Part shown: piece after piece, positions 1-12,774 of the stretch
How the letters are laid out: every line of letters starts with the position of its first letter
Numbering within the stretch: position 1 is the first letter of the stretch
The notes under the pieces: model-generated
Databases searched by the model: none
Told to the model about the DNA's origin: nothing
Seen by the model: only the letters and a program-made list of their open reading frames with translations
Position numbers and translations under genes: made by a program
DNA from: Acridotheres tristis
Taxonomy: Eukaryota > Chordata > Aves > Passeriformes > Sturnidae
Reading direction: 5' to 3'
NCBI GenBank assembly: GCA_037013685.1
Contig: CM072906.1
Coordinates: 3,514,501 to 3,578,500, forward strand
Length of the DNA stretch: 64,000 nt

Positions 1-2130
1 GGGAAACAAACCAAAACGGGTCAAGAAGCTGAAACGAGAACCTGCCCGTCTGTCTTGTGCTGCTCAGTTAATGCCCAGGGCAGCACAAAACAAAGCAGCC
101 AGAGCCACTGGCCAGTCCATGGCTCAGACACCCTTCCTGCTCTGGAGTTTTCCTGTTGGCAGGTGCAGAGGGAAGGAAGCTCTGCCCACTCTGCTCCATC
201 CCCAGCAGTGCTGGACTATCAGCTTTGCCCACAAGACACTTTGCTGTTGCTCCTCAGGCTGTATTTTGCTTTGCTGTTGGGGAGAATGAAATTTAAAGCT
301 GCTCAACACCATTAGCCTTCCAATCAAGGACCGGGGTGTAACCTGGGATATCTGGTTTATTCCATAATAAAAGTTATTTTGTTTCCTAAACCATCAGCAA
401 TCCACATCAGTATCGAAGGTCACAGTCATCCATCCTCCCTTCCCAGTCCATCTTTAGCCACTTTACATTTTTCTCAAAAACTTGTGAGTCCATCTGTGAA
501 AAGTGACAAAGTCACGTTAGGAAAATTTTCCATAGCCAAGATACTGTATTTTGGTCTCCACTCCTCTAATAGGACATGACACCCTTAGCCAGGTCATGCA
601 GAATCAGTCAGATTACAAAGGAACAGTGGAAAACACAAATTACTTCCCCATGAAGGGACTAGAGCTCACAGATAACAGAGCCCTAACCACAGGAGAGGAT
701 GCAAAATTAAAAAATAAAAAACCTAGCAATCCCTTGTCCTGTAGAATGACCTTAATTTTATCATACACTTTTTAGAGGCAGAAGAAAGTAATTGTCTCTT
801 GCATAAATTGTTAAAGATGCTGGCTAAGGACATCTGCATCAAATCCACATATCCCAGTTTATGAATTGATCCTGTCTTGATTTAAAGGCTGGAAGTAATG
901 AAGAGTTCAATAGGTCTCTAAATCCAAGTGACAGTTGTTTCTGCCTGTAAGCACTGAGTCTCACTGTGCCTTTTCCTGTGCCTCTGACAGGAATGACTCT
1001 TGTTCAGCTCTTTGGAGACCACGATCCATTTTATTTATCCACTTTCTCTCTGATGGGCTGCCTTCAGTCTTTCTTTAGAAGCCCTGCCTTGCCAGCATCC
1101 TTGCCATCCTTTCCCAAAGTAATTTATTAATTAAATGTGACATTTCAGGACTGGCCCATCCCCAGCCAGAGCCACAACAGAGATCCTTTACCTGAACTGA
1201 CTGGCAGGGAGGACTCACTCAGGGCACAGGACTAAAGTACATGGCAGTGCTTGAACTATTCCTCTCAGGGAAGGGGAGTTGCCCTGTCTGCAGTGGAAAG
1301 AATTACCATAAAAACCAGAAACAAAGGAAAGAGCATTGAGAAAATCCACACTAAAAGAGAACTGATGCCTATTTAAAATTATCATCTTGTTCCAAGCACA
1401 GACAATTTTGAATTATGGGGAAAATTAGATTAAATGCTTTTCCTCAGGGTTTACCATGTGTGTTCAGATGACCTGCCAGTTCTTTCATCCCTGCTTTGAC
1501 AAAGCTGCAAATGCACACTGCTAATGCACTTTCATGCCTTGTATTAAGCAGACACCCTGTTCAACTTCTGTTGTACAAAAGAAGAGCAAGATGTGTTCAG
1601 ATCCAGAGCAGCTGCCCAGCTGTGGATGTCAGGCCCTGTCCTCCTTTTGCATCCAGAACTCAGGACACAACTTGAAGAAAGAAATTCCAAGAGGAAAATT
1701 AGCTTTAAACCTCATTAGAGACACAGAAATGTGCTGAAGGTCAGGATGTGAACAGTAGGAGAGCCCCACAATTCATTCCCACCTCCCAAAGAGGCAGATA
1801 ATGGATGCAACCTGGATAGACCAGACAGAAGAAAAGAAAAATTAAGAGTGAGTTATTTTTGTTCTTCCCACCTGGCTCAGTTCACACAGGGGCAGTGGAG
1901 AGGAATTCTACAAGAACTCTTTGGGAAAGGGCATCTGAGTAGATAAAGTGAAATTCTACCTAATTCAAGAGTGGTGCATAAATGTGAAACACGAAATTTG
2001 AAACTTAAAATAATCTTTCTTTCTGTAAAGTTTATGTTAGCCAATCTGTAGGAAAAATCCTGCCTGGTTCTATATTCTATCCATTTTTGTAGCAAAAGGA
2101 CAAAAGAAATGGCACATTTATTAAAATACA

Positions 2131-2131
2131 T

Positions 2132-2174
<43 letters not shown>

Positions 2175-2177
2175 TTT
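2131..2177. repeat. (TTTA)n microsatellite
   Basis: About twelve near-perfect TTTA units run without interruption and end in tttttcaggg. The tract could be a length-variable marker within the SPNS2 intron. It follows an A-rich stretch (attaaaataca), so it may have grown from the tail of an old retroposon, but no retroposon body is recognisable upstream. Confidence 0.97.
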
Positions 2178-2237
2178 TTCAGGGAGTGGCAGTGAATTGA
2201 TGGTAATCAGAGGAAGAAATCTTAATGATACCTGTAT

Positions 2238-2259
2238 CATATGTGTGCATGCACATATA
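2238..2259. repeat. Alternating purine-pyrimidine tract with tgtgcatgcaca palindrome
   Basis: Twenty-two bases alternate strictly between pyrimidine and purine. They are centred on the perfect 12-bp palindrome tgtgcatgcaca. A second alternating run, tatgcacatgtatat, follows at about 2279-2293. Such sequence can adopt Z-DNA under supercoiling; whether it does here is unknown. Confidence 0.8.
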
Positions 2260-5200
2260 AATATTTACACACATGAATATGCACATGTATATTAGAAATA
2301 ATTTTGCATGTGTAGCTACATTATGCAAACAAAGTTTTGCAAGCAGCAGTGCAGTTTCCAGCTTAACTGAAGAAGTTACTGATGGCTGAAACACCATGAA
2401 GTGCTAAAAGTTGGTATATTTGGTCTGGAATTCAAGAGCCAAACACTCCCCTCAAAGCAAAAACCCAACATGTAGCAAGCAAGTGAACATGACCTCCTTG
2501 AAAAACATATTGGAAAGAAAGAAAAAAAATTAAACCAGCACCTCCAAAAAAAACCCAAAAAACCTCCACCCTATCCCTACTTAAAAAACATTTTGTTCTG
2601 ATGGACAGGAAGCAGCTGGAAAGCAAACATCTACTGTTCTTGGAAGACAGAAGTAAATTACAACTCTAAATGGGCACTTCAGTACTAAAATAGATCTAAA
2701 TTCAAAGCATTCATGGCCTGGTTTGGACATCCCACAGAAAGTGGAGGTGGGAGAGCCACAGCAGCCAAGCCTGGGGGATTGTCCTGGCTCATCCCTGGTC
2801 CCAGCTCCAGAGGATGGGCAGGGGGGCTGACCAAGCAGCTCTGGAAACCTCTGCTCTTTAAATAGAGGTTCAGCAAGGGCAGGGATTACTGCTGACATCT
2901 CCTTCCTGACAGGAAACCAGCAGCAGTTGGTTTGAAAAAAAGTTAATGGGGAAAGCCAAGGAGAGATCACCCTTCTCCCATGTGCCAGAGGTAAGTTCTG
3001 ATGTTCATGTCTAGGCTGTAATAGAAACTCCACTGTCTCTCTCACTCTGCTGCCCTTTCTGGGTCAGGAAAACTCATACTGGCCTCTTTCAGCACCAAAG
3101 ACAAAGCAAACCTGCACTAACACTGTTCCAGCCACTGACAGAACCTAAAATAGCCCAGTTGTCCCTAATGTTCAGAGAAGGGAAAGGCTGGGATCCAGAG
3201 AGACCCTCCACAAAAGCCAGGCAGACATTGCCTAAAAAAAATTACTCCTAAATGAAGTGAAAGGAGGCTGCTGCTGTTTCCAGCTCCCAGCACACCATGG
3301 AGCAGAACATTTCCACCTGCAGCCCTTGGAGGGTTTGGAGTGGGCTGTGCTCCCTCATTCTCAGGCATTCCTCACCCTGCCTTCAAATCTAACCTGCAGC
3401 ACTTGGAGCATTGTGTGGAGGCACTCAGAGAAGCAACAAGAACCTCTGGAAATGCAATTTATCTTTGGCTATAAAAATAGGGCAGCATTTTGTACTAAAT
3501 AAATAACTGGGTTTTATTTTTAGGGAAGGTAATCAGAATAAAAGCAACATTCCTGCATGCCTATGGCACAGCTGAGCACCAGTCTGTGCCTGTTTCAAGC
3601 CTAAAGGAAGACTTTGACTATACAACAAAACATCAAAGCAGCTCCTTCATGGCAGGTCATGACCATTTAGAAAGAACTAATGTTTTAAAAGAAAATAGAA
3701 ATATGCAGAGCAATTTTTTTTGCATGAACGTCAGGACTATGCATAAACTGGAGGATGGCTTTTCTCAGCAAAGTCTTAAAGAGAATGTGATTGAAATAGA
3801 GGCACTTCACATTGCTCTTACACAAAAATTCCAAGCCCCTGCCCATCATCTCTGTTTCTGAGATGTGGTATGGAGGAAACCCCCACTATTAGCACCAGAT
3901 TCCCACAAAGACCCACACACTGCACATGTCTCAGTGTTACCCACTTCCTGCTGCACTGAAACTCATTCATTACTGCTGTTACAAGGCACTTTTAATGCTG
4001 CTTTGGGGTTCTGGTAATTTTAAGGCCAATTTGCAAAGATGGCTGATGAAATCTGTTTCATAATTAGCAAGCTCCATACAAAGCATCCCTCCTTTCCCCA
4101 AGCACCATTCTGAGCATGTGCCTGGGAGGAGAGATGGAGAGCTGTGCTCAGGAGAATAAGACCTGTTTTGTACAAATTTGCATTTGGAACAAATCTCAGC
4201 CTTTCAGAATCTCAGGCAGTGCAGAACAGTTTATCAGAGGCAGCACTTGGCACCTTGGGCAGCAGAGACTTGAGGAGCTGTGCTCTGACCCTGCTGCAGG
4301 AGGAGCACAATGCAAGCACGGAGCTAGGAAGAGCCAACACTTAAACTGGAAGATAATAAGCAAACATCCTCGTTTTGCTCCAGAAATTAAACTTGCAAAA
4401 CCTTTGGAGGTCCTTAACAAGCTGCCCGATAGGATTCTTAAGCAGTCATGGGATCTGTAAATCTTGGGAAAGCTGTGAGAAATCATCTGGGATGCAGTTT
4501 CCAAAAAGCCTCACTCGTGGCATAATGAAATCAGTAAGAACAGCGTTCAGCCAGTCTTGAGAGCTTTTATCCATGAAAACAGGGTAATATTTATGTATAG
4601 GATGAAAGTGTTGTTAAGCTTACACTAATAATGCTTTTAAATTCCTTCCCAGCCTCAGGCAAGAACAGACACACTTCTGATTACACCAAATAAATAGTAA
4701 TCAGTAAAATTAATTTGCCAAACATATAAAGTGCATCTGCTAAAGCATTTCCACATCTTTCTCTGGCAATGACTTCCCACCCAGCTGTCTGTCAAACGTG
4801 GCTGTAGCCTTGGCTCTCACCCTTTGACAGTGTAAGCCCCCTCCCATCCCCTGTGTGATCTGTCTGCTTCCAGCCCTGTCCTCATCTAAATGATGTTTAC
4901 ATTTATTTCTTTAAAGCTTTCACACGTCCACTCATGCTGTTTATGCATCAAGCTGGGCATTATAGACAACACTCAGTTCATTTTCCTAAACAGACCAGAG
5001 AACAGTGAGCTGAAAAGTTGGCAGCAATTACCAAAAATCCATTTTTTAACACGGTTTTAGTTTGTTTCCCATGTTTTGGAAAATTGAACTATTCTTTCCC
5101 ATCACTTTTTAAGGAGCTCTTCTGCACTAAAGCAACGTAAATAACTGTAAATGCATCTCTACAAAATGCAACTGACTATGGGATGCTGGTAAGACAGATG

Positions 5201-6974
5201 GCAAATCCTATAAAAGCTGTTAAAAAGCTACAGGATATTGAAGTCACATTGAAATCAACACAAAAAAACCTCTATAATTAAATGGGACAATGATGGCAGC
5301 CCTAATACCCTTGCTATAACAGAGCAGTTGGTTGAAAATATCTTTTGGGGTTACCTTGAGACAGCACAGGTCAAATATGAGGTCTTGTCTCTGGTACAGA
5401 TTTTCTGGAGGACCTCGAATGTGTCTGACAGGATCCTCCCTCCTGACAGCTGGGACCACCTCAGCTCAGCCCTCACCTGGGCCAGCCAATGTTCAGAAGG
5501 GTCTAAACCAGCTGCTGTTTAAACCTCTCCTCTAATTCTGAGTGGGGAGAACTGGGACTGCTCCTAGGAGCAGCACAGCCAGAGGCAGGATGTGACAGGG
5601 AGCTCTGGCAGGAATTACAGATTGTACTGTAATTTCTTCCTCAGCACAGCTGTCTCCAGGCTGCACATCTGGGCAAGTGCTGAGATATCACATTATGAAT
5701 GAACAGCAGCCTTGAACTCAGCACAAGCTGCAAAAGCTCATGGAAGTCCCAGGGAAGCCCCACAGAGCTCTGTCCCACCAAGCTGAGCTGGCAGGAGGAA
5801 TGAAAAGCCATCCAATGCCACAGAGAACAGTGACAACTTCTGTTTCTCTGTGCTTCGCCCACACGGAGAGGAGTGCATTTAACCACCCCAGCTCTCCAAT
5901 GAGTGAAAGATGGAAAGTTCATCAGGCAATGCAGTGATGGCAACTGCAGAGCTACTTTAAAACATAAACACAGCCTTGAACTTCAACATAAACAGAACTT
6001 AAGCAGAGGCTTGAAGTTCTTTGCTGAATCAATATATCAACACCATTATCTTCACATCTAAGAATACTGAGCCTGATTGTTTCCTCGCTGATGTTTGCAT
6101 AACCAACAAATACAAGTCAAGGGAGTTTTCCATTGATGCCAGACTGATTATATATTTTTAGTTCTGTCAACAAAAGCTGACAAAAGACCTCGGGAAAGTC
6201 CTGTAATGGTTCTGTGCCTTAGTGCCTTTCTTTTCACACAATTAGCAACACCTCCTTCACAACAGGGTTTCAATACTATGTTTGATGGGCTCTGATGGAA
6301 ACCTCTACAAAATATGCAGAGCTCTTGAACAAACGTCCAGATTATTTCATGTGAAAATGGGGCTGCTGAGGTCAGCTTGCTGATTTGAAAGACTTAAAAA
6401 GCTCTGTGGTGGAGAAAGAATGGAGAATGAAGGACATGAGTTGAAAAGTCCTTGACACTTTCCTCTTGGAAAAGGTGCATAGTCCAAAAATTCTTTATAC
6501 TTTCTTTTCCTCTCTGCTCTCCCCGAGGTGGGTTTCTATTGTGTATGTGATGAATGGTAGGTAGATGGGCTGCCTTTGTGGTCACAGGAGGGAGGGAAGG
6601 ATTTCCTATTGCAGAACAAAGCTGAGTTATTGATAACAAAGCCCACAAATGTGCTGACTGTTAGGAAATGCTGCCTGAGTTCTGTGCATGTGGGGTTTTG
6701 CACAAACACTTAAAATTTTGGGAAATTATCTGAATTCAGAAATGTTGTCCTTTCTGGACATCTCTCCCTGGTGCTCAGAACAAAGGACAAAAAGGATCTT
6801 TTTTCTCTCTTTCTCCATGTGTCACTTTTCAGTAAGCAAAAAAAAATAATAATAAAAACCAGAATAGGCTGAAGTAGGGACTAGGATCTGGAAGAAATTG
6901 TGAACTTCAGGGTGTTCTTGCAGTTTGACAAACTGCTCTGAACACAGCAAGAAGCTGTTCCAAAGTGCACTCAC

Positions 6975-7040
6975 CATCAGTATGTCTGCTGTGATAGCCC
7001 AGTTTGAAAACAGAAGAGTTTCTCCGATAAAAATGCAAAT
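6975..7040 (-). CDS. SPNS2: SPNS2 coding exon 8: TM10
   Basis: The 66-bp exon encodes exactly 22 residues, ICIFIGETLLFSNW then AITADILM, about human residues 427-448. The Glu of IGE is E433 by human numbering, a buried acidic residue in TM10 that I recall as part of the transport cavity. It is intact. The acceptor is ttcttacaacag and the donor gtgagtgc. Both ends are phase 0, so the exon can be skipped in frame. It is the last SPNS2 exon in the window. The expected continuation ([14 protein letters not shown] and TM11-TM12) was looked for in 1-6974 and not found. Confidence 0.96.
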
Positions 7041-7352
7041 CTGTTGTAAGAAAACACACACAAAAAAGGAGAAGATTTATTCACTTGACATTCAGAGGAA
7101 AAATAACCTGTCACAAACTTTCTTTTGTTTTTTTCTCATACCTACACAGCACACTCCTTGTTGCTGTTGTGGTTTATCCTGACTATAAACAAACCATAGA
7201 CTTGTATCAGAGCTCTAGAGGGCTGGCCTGAAATGTTGTTATTGTAAACTAAGTTTATGATCTACAGAGCAGCTAAATTAAAGGCTGACACTTTTGATTT
7301 TAGAAGAACATGAAAAACCAGCATGAAGAGACAGCCCCAGGCTTGCATACTT

Positions 7353-7412
7353 AGAATCATAGAATTGTTGAGGTTGGAAAAGCCCTTTAAGGATCACCAA
7401 GTCAAACTTGCA
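7353..7412 (-). mobile_element. CR1 LINE 3' end fragment
   Basis: The sequence agaatcatagaattgttgag, followed by gttggaaaagccctttaag and gatcaccaagtc, is the reverse complement of the CR1 3' terminus (…attctatgattct). Only the final 60 or so bases are recognisable. What follows (a run of T, then unrelated sequence) marks 5' truncation or decay. Confidence 0.8.
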
Positions 7413-10400
7413 CTATTTTTTTTCCAAAAAGCCAGTTAGAAAAGGCAAGAAAGCCACAACTCCCCAGAACACAGCCCTTTCCATTCCTGGGAACCAAGTT
7501 ATGTGTTCAGCTCTGCAGCAAAGCAGCTGAGGTTCTCTGCAGAGAGCTGTGGAGGATCCCTTCCCTCCCCAGCAGCATTACATGGGCCATATCTGTCCAC
7601 TTGAGACTGGAATTAAATATGGGCTTTGCAACAGCAGTGTCTCGTGGTGAGATAGAATCCTTGACTCTGTGGAGATGGTCAGCAAGAGACATTAAAAGCC
7701 ACAGAACTGCAAGAGTGGCAGCTGTGACATGATGTGACCAGTGCCACTGTCTTTCCCACACACCAGCTGAGGTTGCCTAAACCCCTCAGACCACCTTGTC
7801 ACTGCCAGGAATAATTTGCTTTATTTAGCAAGTCTTAGGCACTGATCTACAGAAGCTTCCTCTATTTGTTTCTAATATTGTTTTTGTTTCTCAAATATTT
7901 TCCCTCCCTTTTCCCTTTTTCTGTGACTGATCTGCTTCCTCTGTGATGGTGTCACAGGCAGTCATTCCAGCCCAGCTGGTCACTTAGGAAATCTCTGTTT
8001 CCATGTTCCCATTGCTCTGCCTTGGGATTGGTTCTCACTGGAAATGACAACTGCCAAGGAGAGGACACATCCCATAAACCAAGGTGCTGTCAGGAGTTAC
8101 AGCCACGTGTCCCATGGGTACCAGATAGAAACTCAGACCTGCTCTGAAATCTGTCCTGCTCCAGCTTTGCAGCTGCTGGTGCTGGGGTTCTGTGCCTGCA
8201 GAGACTAAACCGAGCTTGGCAACGATGGAATCACTTCTGAATGCATCAACGTGCCCTGCCTGCTCCCAGCTCTGCAAACAGCAAACTGCTTCCCTTGGCC
8301 TGATACACACTGCACACATTTCAATTGCTGCAGGCAGCAAGGACTTGTCCCTTGTGCAGGAATTTAGCACAAGTCCTTTAAATACATCACTGAAATGGCA
8401 CAAATTTCAGAACACATCGGTTCTGAGCTGATGAATGTGTATTTCAACCAATTCATGAAACATGAGATTAATAGGTGGGTACTGGCAAAAGGAAAAGAGG
8501 AACAAGAGGAAGATCAAAAAGTAGGATAGAAGACACTGACATTAAAAAATGTCTGTCCTTCAGCTGCTGCTGGGGGCTTATAAAAATGAGTTCACCCACT
8601 GCAAATGGCATGTGAGGATATGTGGCATTTCTGCAGCAGGGAGACTCTGGGGAAGCTTACAGCAAATAGGGCAGCCCCAGAGCAGATAACTGCTCCTGAA
8701 ATGCTCACAGTTGTGACTCCTCACACACTTTTTGAAGCCGCATTTTACACTGAGACTTCACCTCTACATAGACATCTGTTTCTGACTCCAGCTGTGCTGT
8801 GCAACATCTCACCATGTTCATTTGCTGTGTGATTGCTCATCTGTGCTTTTCTGTTTAAGTGATCGGTTAGCCAATTCTGGCTCCCAAAAATGATAAATAA
8901 AGTAGATTTCAGAGTGGACACACCAGCAGCTCTCACAGCAAGTTCTAAGCAGGTTACAAACACCTTCCATGGCTGTTTGCAAAGGGTGTATCTGTCAATA
9001 TCTTCATTATTTGTATTTCTCTCTGAAATGGTGGGTAACACACCCTCATGTACTCCTGGGTCTGGAGCAATTCTAACTCCAGCTCAGTTCTGGGCAATTT
9101 TGAAGTAGGCAGGTCACCAACAACATGACAACACAAAGTCCCAGGGGCTGAGACTAAGATGCTGTAAAAGCTCTCTGGCAAGGTTTTACCCTGGGATTTG
9201 CTGTTTCTGCAAGATCATAAAACGTCTTTGAGGAATTCAAATAGATGTTGAAATTGAGGAATTTGGAACAGTGTCAAAGGAAGGCAAATCAGAGCATCTC
9301 TCTCCAGTCACTTGGAGATTTAAACAAGTGTAAAATCTGCACTTGAAATGTCTGAGCAGTGTGAGATGATGATGTCACACATATAATGGGTTTCCAGAGA
9401 CAGGTTTGAAAACCAATTTTCAAAGAGTTTGTATTTCAGAAAAAGTGGGACTTACAGATATGCAAATTGGTGCTTTAAGGAGCTGGATTACAACAGAAAT
9501 CCACATGCTGCAAGGAAAACTGAGCAAGAAGTGATTGGACTATACAGCCAAGCAAGATAGTAAAAGAGAGAAATGCAGGTGTCTGGGCAGCTAAATGATA
9601 CAGAATTGTTGTTTTAGTCCACCTTGCCAGCTGCTTTACCACTGCCAATAATTGACTGGATCAGTATGAAAAGACTGGCTGGAAGAAAGTCATCTGTCTA
9701 CCTGCCTCAGGTGGGAGAGGCTGCTGCAGAATGGGAATAGCAACTGCACCCAGGGACCAAAATCACTTGCAAGAAAGGACTGAGCAGGAGAGAAATAGTC
9801 CATGTGTTCAGGGGAGCAAGAGAGCAGACTACAAAACATGTAAGGGGCAGGGTGATTGTGTTAATGAAAATGCAGGTCTTTTCCAAAAAAAAAATAAAAC
9901 CTCTAAAATCAAGAAATTAAAAAGCAAGGGCTCTGCAGGCTCTTGCTGGAGTGCTGAACCCTTCATTTAAGCTGATGCCTGTTTCAGTCAGCATTAAATC
10001 TATCACTGTTAACTAAAGCAGGGAGGGAGATGATCTGGTGGCCACCACAGCTCCTCTCACAGTGAGACAGAACATCATCTCTTGGGGACCCACCTAATTG
10101 CTTGGAAGTGAGAATTTTAAGGCTCTGAGCCAATGAGGGTTCCAAAAACATTCATTGTCAATTTTTGCACAGTGTGATCCATGACAGAAGCCTAAGGACA
10201 GGCACAGTACAGAAGGTTGGCAAATGCCACCATGCTGTGGGACAGACATTGCCTTGCCTTCCACAGACACAGAATTCAAGGACATGAGCCAGGACAAGCT
10301 GTCAAGGAAGGCATCAGAGACAAGAAAATCAACCCATAAATTTTCCTGTGTTGCTTCCAGAAGGAGATTTTAGGGTGGATTTTGAGATAAGGAAGGTAAC

Positions 10401-11719
10401 CTAGCCCATCATGCTGTCCAGCAGCCACAGAACACTCTCCCCTTCATTATGGACCACTAAGACTTAAAACAAAGAGCAATGAGAAACTGCTACACCCTGC
10501 AACCTGGCAATGCAGGTCTCCTGCTCCTGTCCTCCTTGAAATACAAGGGAATTAAACATTCTGGAAGTCTGCAAGATTGCAACAGCTCTTTGAATGGCAT
10601 GGAAAAACATGAGTTTGTGTTAGAAACTTGCCTTGGACAGTCAACTCAGCCTGGCACTGCCACAATAATACCTTGTGCCATGAGACACTGGTAGCTCCAG
10701 CCCAGACCTGCCTCTCTTTGTGGGCATCAGGTTTCCAGCAGCAGAGCAGTCAGGGCCATGGAGAGGCTTTGCTTCTGCTTCAGCCTCATTGCATCACAAA
10801 CAGGCTCACGTTCCTCATACCCCCTCCATATGCAGCTCTAACTCCCTTTGCAAATCATTGACTCTTTATTAGATTTTCTGCTCATCCATAATAAAATAAA
10901 TTGTTTCTAGGATGGTTGAAATGATACCATCTATATTTATATCCTTAAACAATGCAGAATAGTTATATGGCTATTTAAAAAAATAGAAAAAATATAAAAA
11001 TGAGACTAATAGCCACCTCCTGCTGCACAACTTTTGAAAACGGTATTTCCAGCCTAGAAAGGGAGAGGTTTCTGTATAAAGAGACACCACAAATGAACAT
11101 GTCTGTCACTAGGTCTGAGAAAGGAGAAAATCACAGCTCTGTCTGCACAAAGAGGTGGAGGGAGCAGGTGAGGGGTGTGATAGATGAGTGAAAGGAGGGT
11201 TAATGATTCACCAACCAGTAACACCCCTCCACAGGCTGTCTGAGGTGATTGTTCAAATGTTAGTTCATGATCCTAAACCAGAGATCTGAATCTTAAACAG
11301 CCACAGGAGGTATTCTTGGCTCTGTCTTAATGATTTTGATCTTCCACTCTTTCTGGTTGTGCTTCCCCATAACTGTGGCAGCTGCTGAAAGACTCAGCAA
11401 ATAAACATGGCCAGGCCAGTGCTCAAACTCCAGAGAAATGAGTTGGCTGGTTACTTGTAAATGAATTCTCCTTGCTGGATGAGCATGTCCTGCCGTGTGG
11501 AAGTGAAGGGTGGGATTTCAGAAGGGATCCCACTACTCCAAACCTCTCATACTTTCCCTTCATAAACTTCTCCCAGGTCTCAGGCTTCTCTCATTCTGAC
11601 ATTAAAAGGGAACCAGAGACTTGTTCAGAGACTGGAGTTTGACTCCCTACTGAAAGCAAGATTCTAGCCCGAGGCTGGATTATTATAATTGAGCTTTTCC
11701 TTTTCCCTTCAGTCTAACT

Positions 11720-11957
11720 AAAAGAGGGTTGGTTTAGATGAGATGTAAGGAAGGAGTTTTTTATAAAGGTGGTAAAGCATTGGCACGGGGTGGCCAGGAG
11801 ATGGTGGATGCCTCATTCCTGGAAACACTCAAGGCCACATTGGAGAAGGCTCTCAGCAGCAAGGTCTAGTGGAAGGTGCTCCTGCACAGTGCACGGGGTT
11901 GGATTACATGATCTTCCAAATCCCTTCCAACCCAAGCCATTCTATTTTTCTGGTTCT
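11720..11957 (+). mobile_element. CR1 LINE 3' UTR tail
   Basis: Recognisable CR1 3' landmarks occur in order: a gatgtaaggaaggagttttt block, ggtggtaaagcattggcac, a cctggaaacactcaaggcc block, ggttggattacatgatcttc, and finally the terminus ccaacccaagccattctat. It is inserted in the opposite direction to SPNS2. It is 5' truncated, as nearly all avian CR1 copies are. Many point differences from the usual CR1 tail suggest an old insertion. Confidence 0.88.
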
Positions 11958-12521
11958 ATTTGATATATTTCAATATAATCCAATTATAAGCACTCAGGGA
12001 GGGGCCATATTTTAATCTGCATTTGTGCAGTATCAAGTACTGTAGGTTCTCGGGCCATGGAAATACAGACAACAAATTGAAATTACTGGGTAATTAATTA
12101 ATACTGGCCTGGTGCAATCCACTTAGTTATGGCAATGAATGGTACTGAAAGGGAGCCAAAAGCTTGCCCACAGACAAATTACACTGTAATTGTCATCTGG
12201 TACCACTGCAATACCCTCACTGCAAGGGAAGTGCTCAATTTTACCAAAACATCAGGCAGGAGCAATAAAGGTGTGGATTGAGGTGCAGACAGAAGAGCCC
12301 AAAGGCTGTGGGTTTCCATGGAGCTCTGAATTCTAATGGCAGCGGGGATAAACAGCTGAGATTCCAGGCACACTTAGATACTGCCAGAATGCCAAGAGGC
12401 AAAAAGAAGGACACTGAGAAGGGCAGAGGCAAGAAAACATCCCAGGCTTTCTGCAGGGGACGATGCACACAGAGTCACGAGGAGCTGGGGAGGGCTGGCA
12501 TGGGGGAAGGATGGTACTCAC

Positions 12522-12711
12522 ATAGGCTCCCACGATGCTGCTCTTGGCAGCCACGAAGATGAGGCAGATGAAGATGGCTGAGCCCAGCATGCCAACAGCA
12601 CACACCAGGGGATCGGCTCGCTGCGTCTTCGAGCGGCACCATTTGGTGGCTCCTGCCCCTGTGATCACACCCAGGAACCCTGTGAAGCAAGTGATTGCCC
12701 CGAAGATCAAA
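12522..12711 (-). CDS. SPNS2: SPNS2 coding exon 7: TM8-TM9
   Basis: This is the largest exon in the window, at 190 bp. It encodes [60 protein letters not shown] and GAY, about human residues 364-426. Identity to mammalian SPNS2 is very high and far greater than to SPNS3, which makes this the best paralogue discriminator in the window. The donor is gtgagtac. The acceptor ends in tttttaatag and has an exceptionally homopolymeric pyrimidine tract (15 consecutive T on the minus strand). Phase is 2 in and 0 out. Confidence 0.97.
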
Positions 12712-12716
12712 CTATT

Positions 12717-12763
12717 AAAAGAAAAAAAAAAAAAAAGAAAAGGAAAGGAAGAAAGAGAGAAAA
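12717..12763. repeat. Homopurine tract forming the exon 7 polypyrimidine tract
   Basis: Forty-seven bases of pure A/G on the plus strand include 15 consecutive A at 12722-12736. Read on the gene strand, this is the polypyrimidine tract directly upstream of the exon 7 acceptor AG at 12712-12713. It is both a simple repeat and a splice signal. Confidence 0.95.
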
Positions 12764-12774
12764 TAGCAGAAAGA

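Larger units (their letters stand above)
1..6974 (-). other. SPNS2 intron 8 (partial), no gene seen
   Basis: This stretch follows exon 8 on the minus strand. It should be intron, because the next family residues ([21 protein letters not shown]) were not found on either strand by eye. It is AT-leaning and ordinary except for the (TTTA)n microsatellite near 2131 and the alternating purine-pyrimidine stretch beside it. The open frames here are short, overlap one another in several frames, and many open on TTG or CTG and not ATG. I recognise no protein in them. A slightly GC-richer part at 2700-3400 also shows nothing recognisable. Confidence 0.7.
7041..12521 (-). other. SPNS2 intron 7
   Basis: This is 5.5 kb between exons 7 and 8, bounded by gtgagtac and ttcttacaacag on the minus strand. 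It holds a short CR1 relic near 7353 and a 3' CR1 tail at about 11720-11957. The rest, including 7420-11700, contains only short, unrecognised open frames and no RNA gene that I can see. Confidence 0.9.

Noticed and set aside
1..6974. Search for the SPNS2 exon that should follow ADILM ([14 protein letters not shown], TM11-TM12)
   Set aside because: No reading on the minus strand resembled it, so the C-terminal exons are taken to lie outside the window. A profile search could still reveal a small missed exon.
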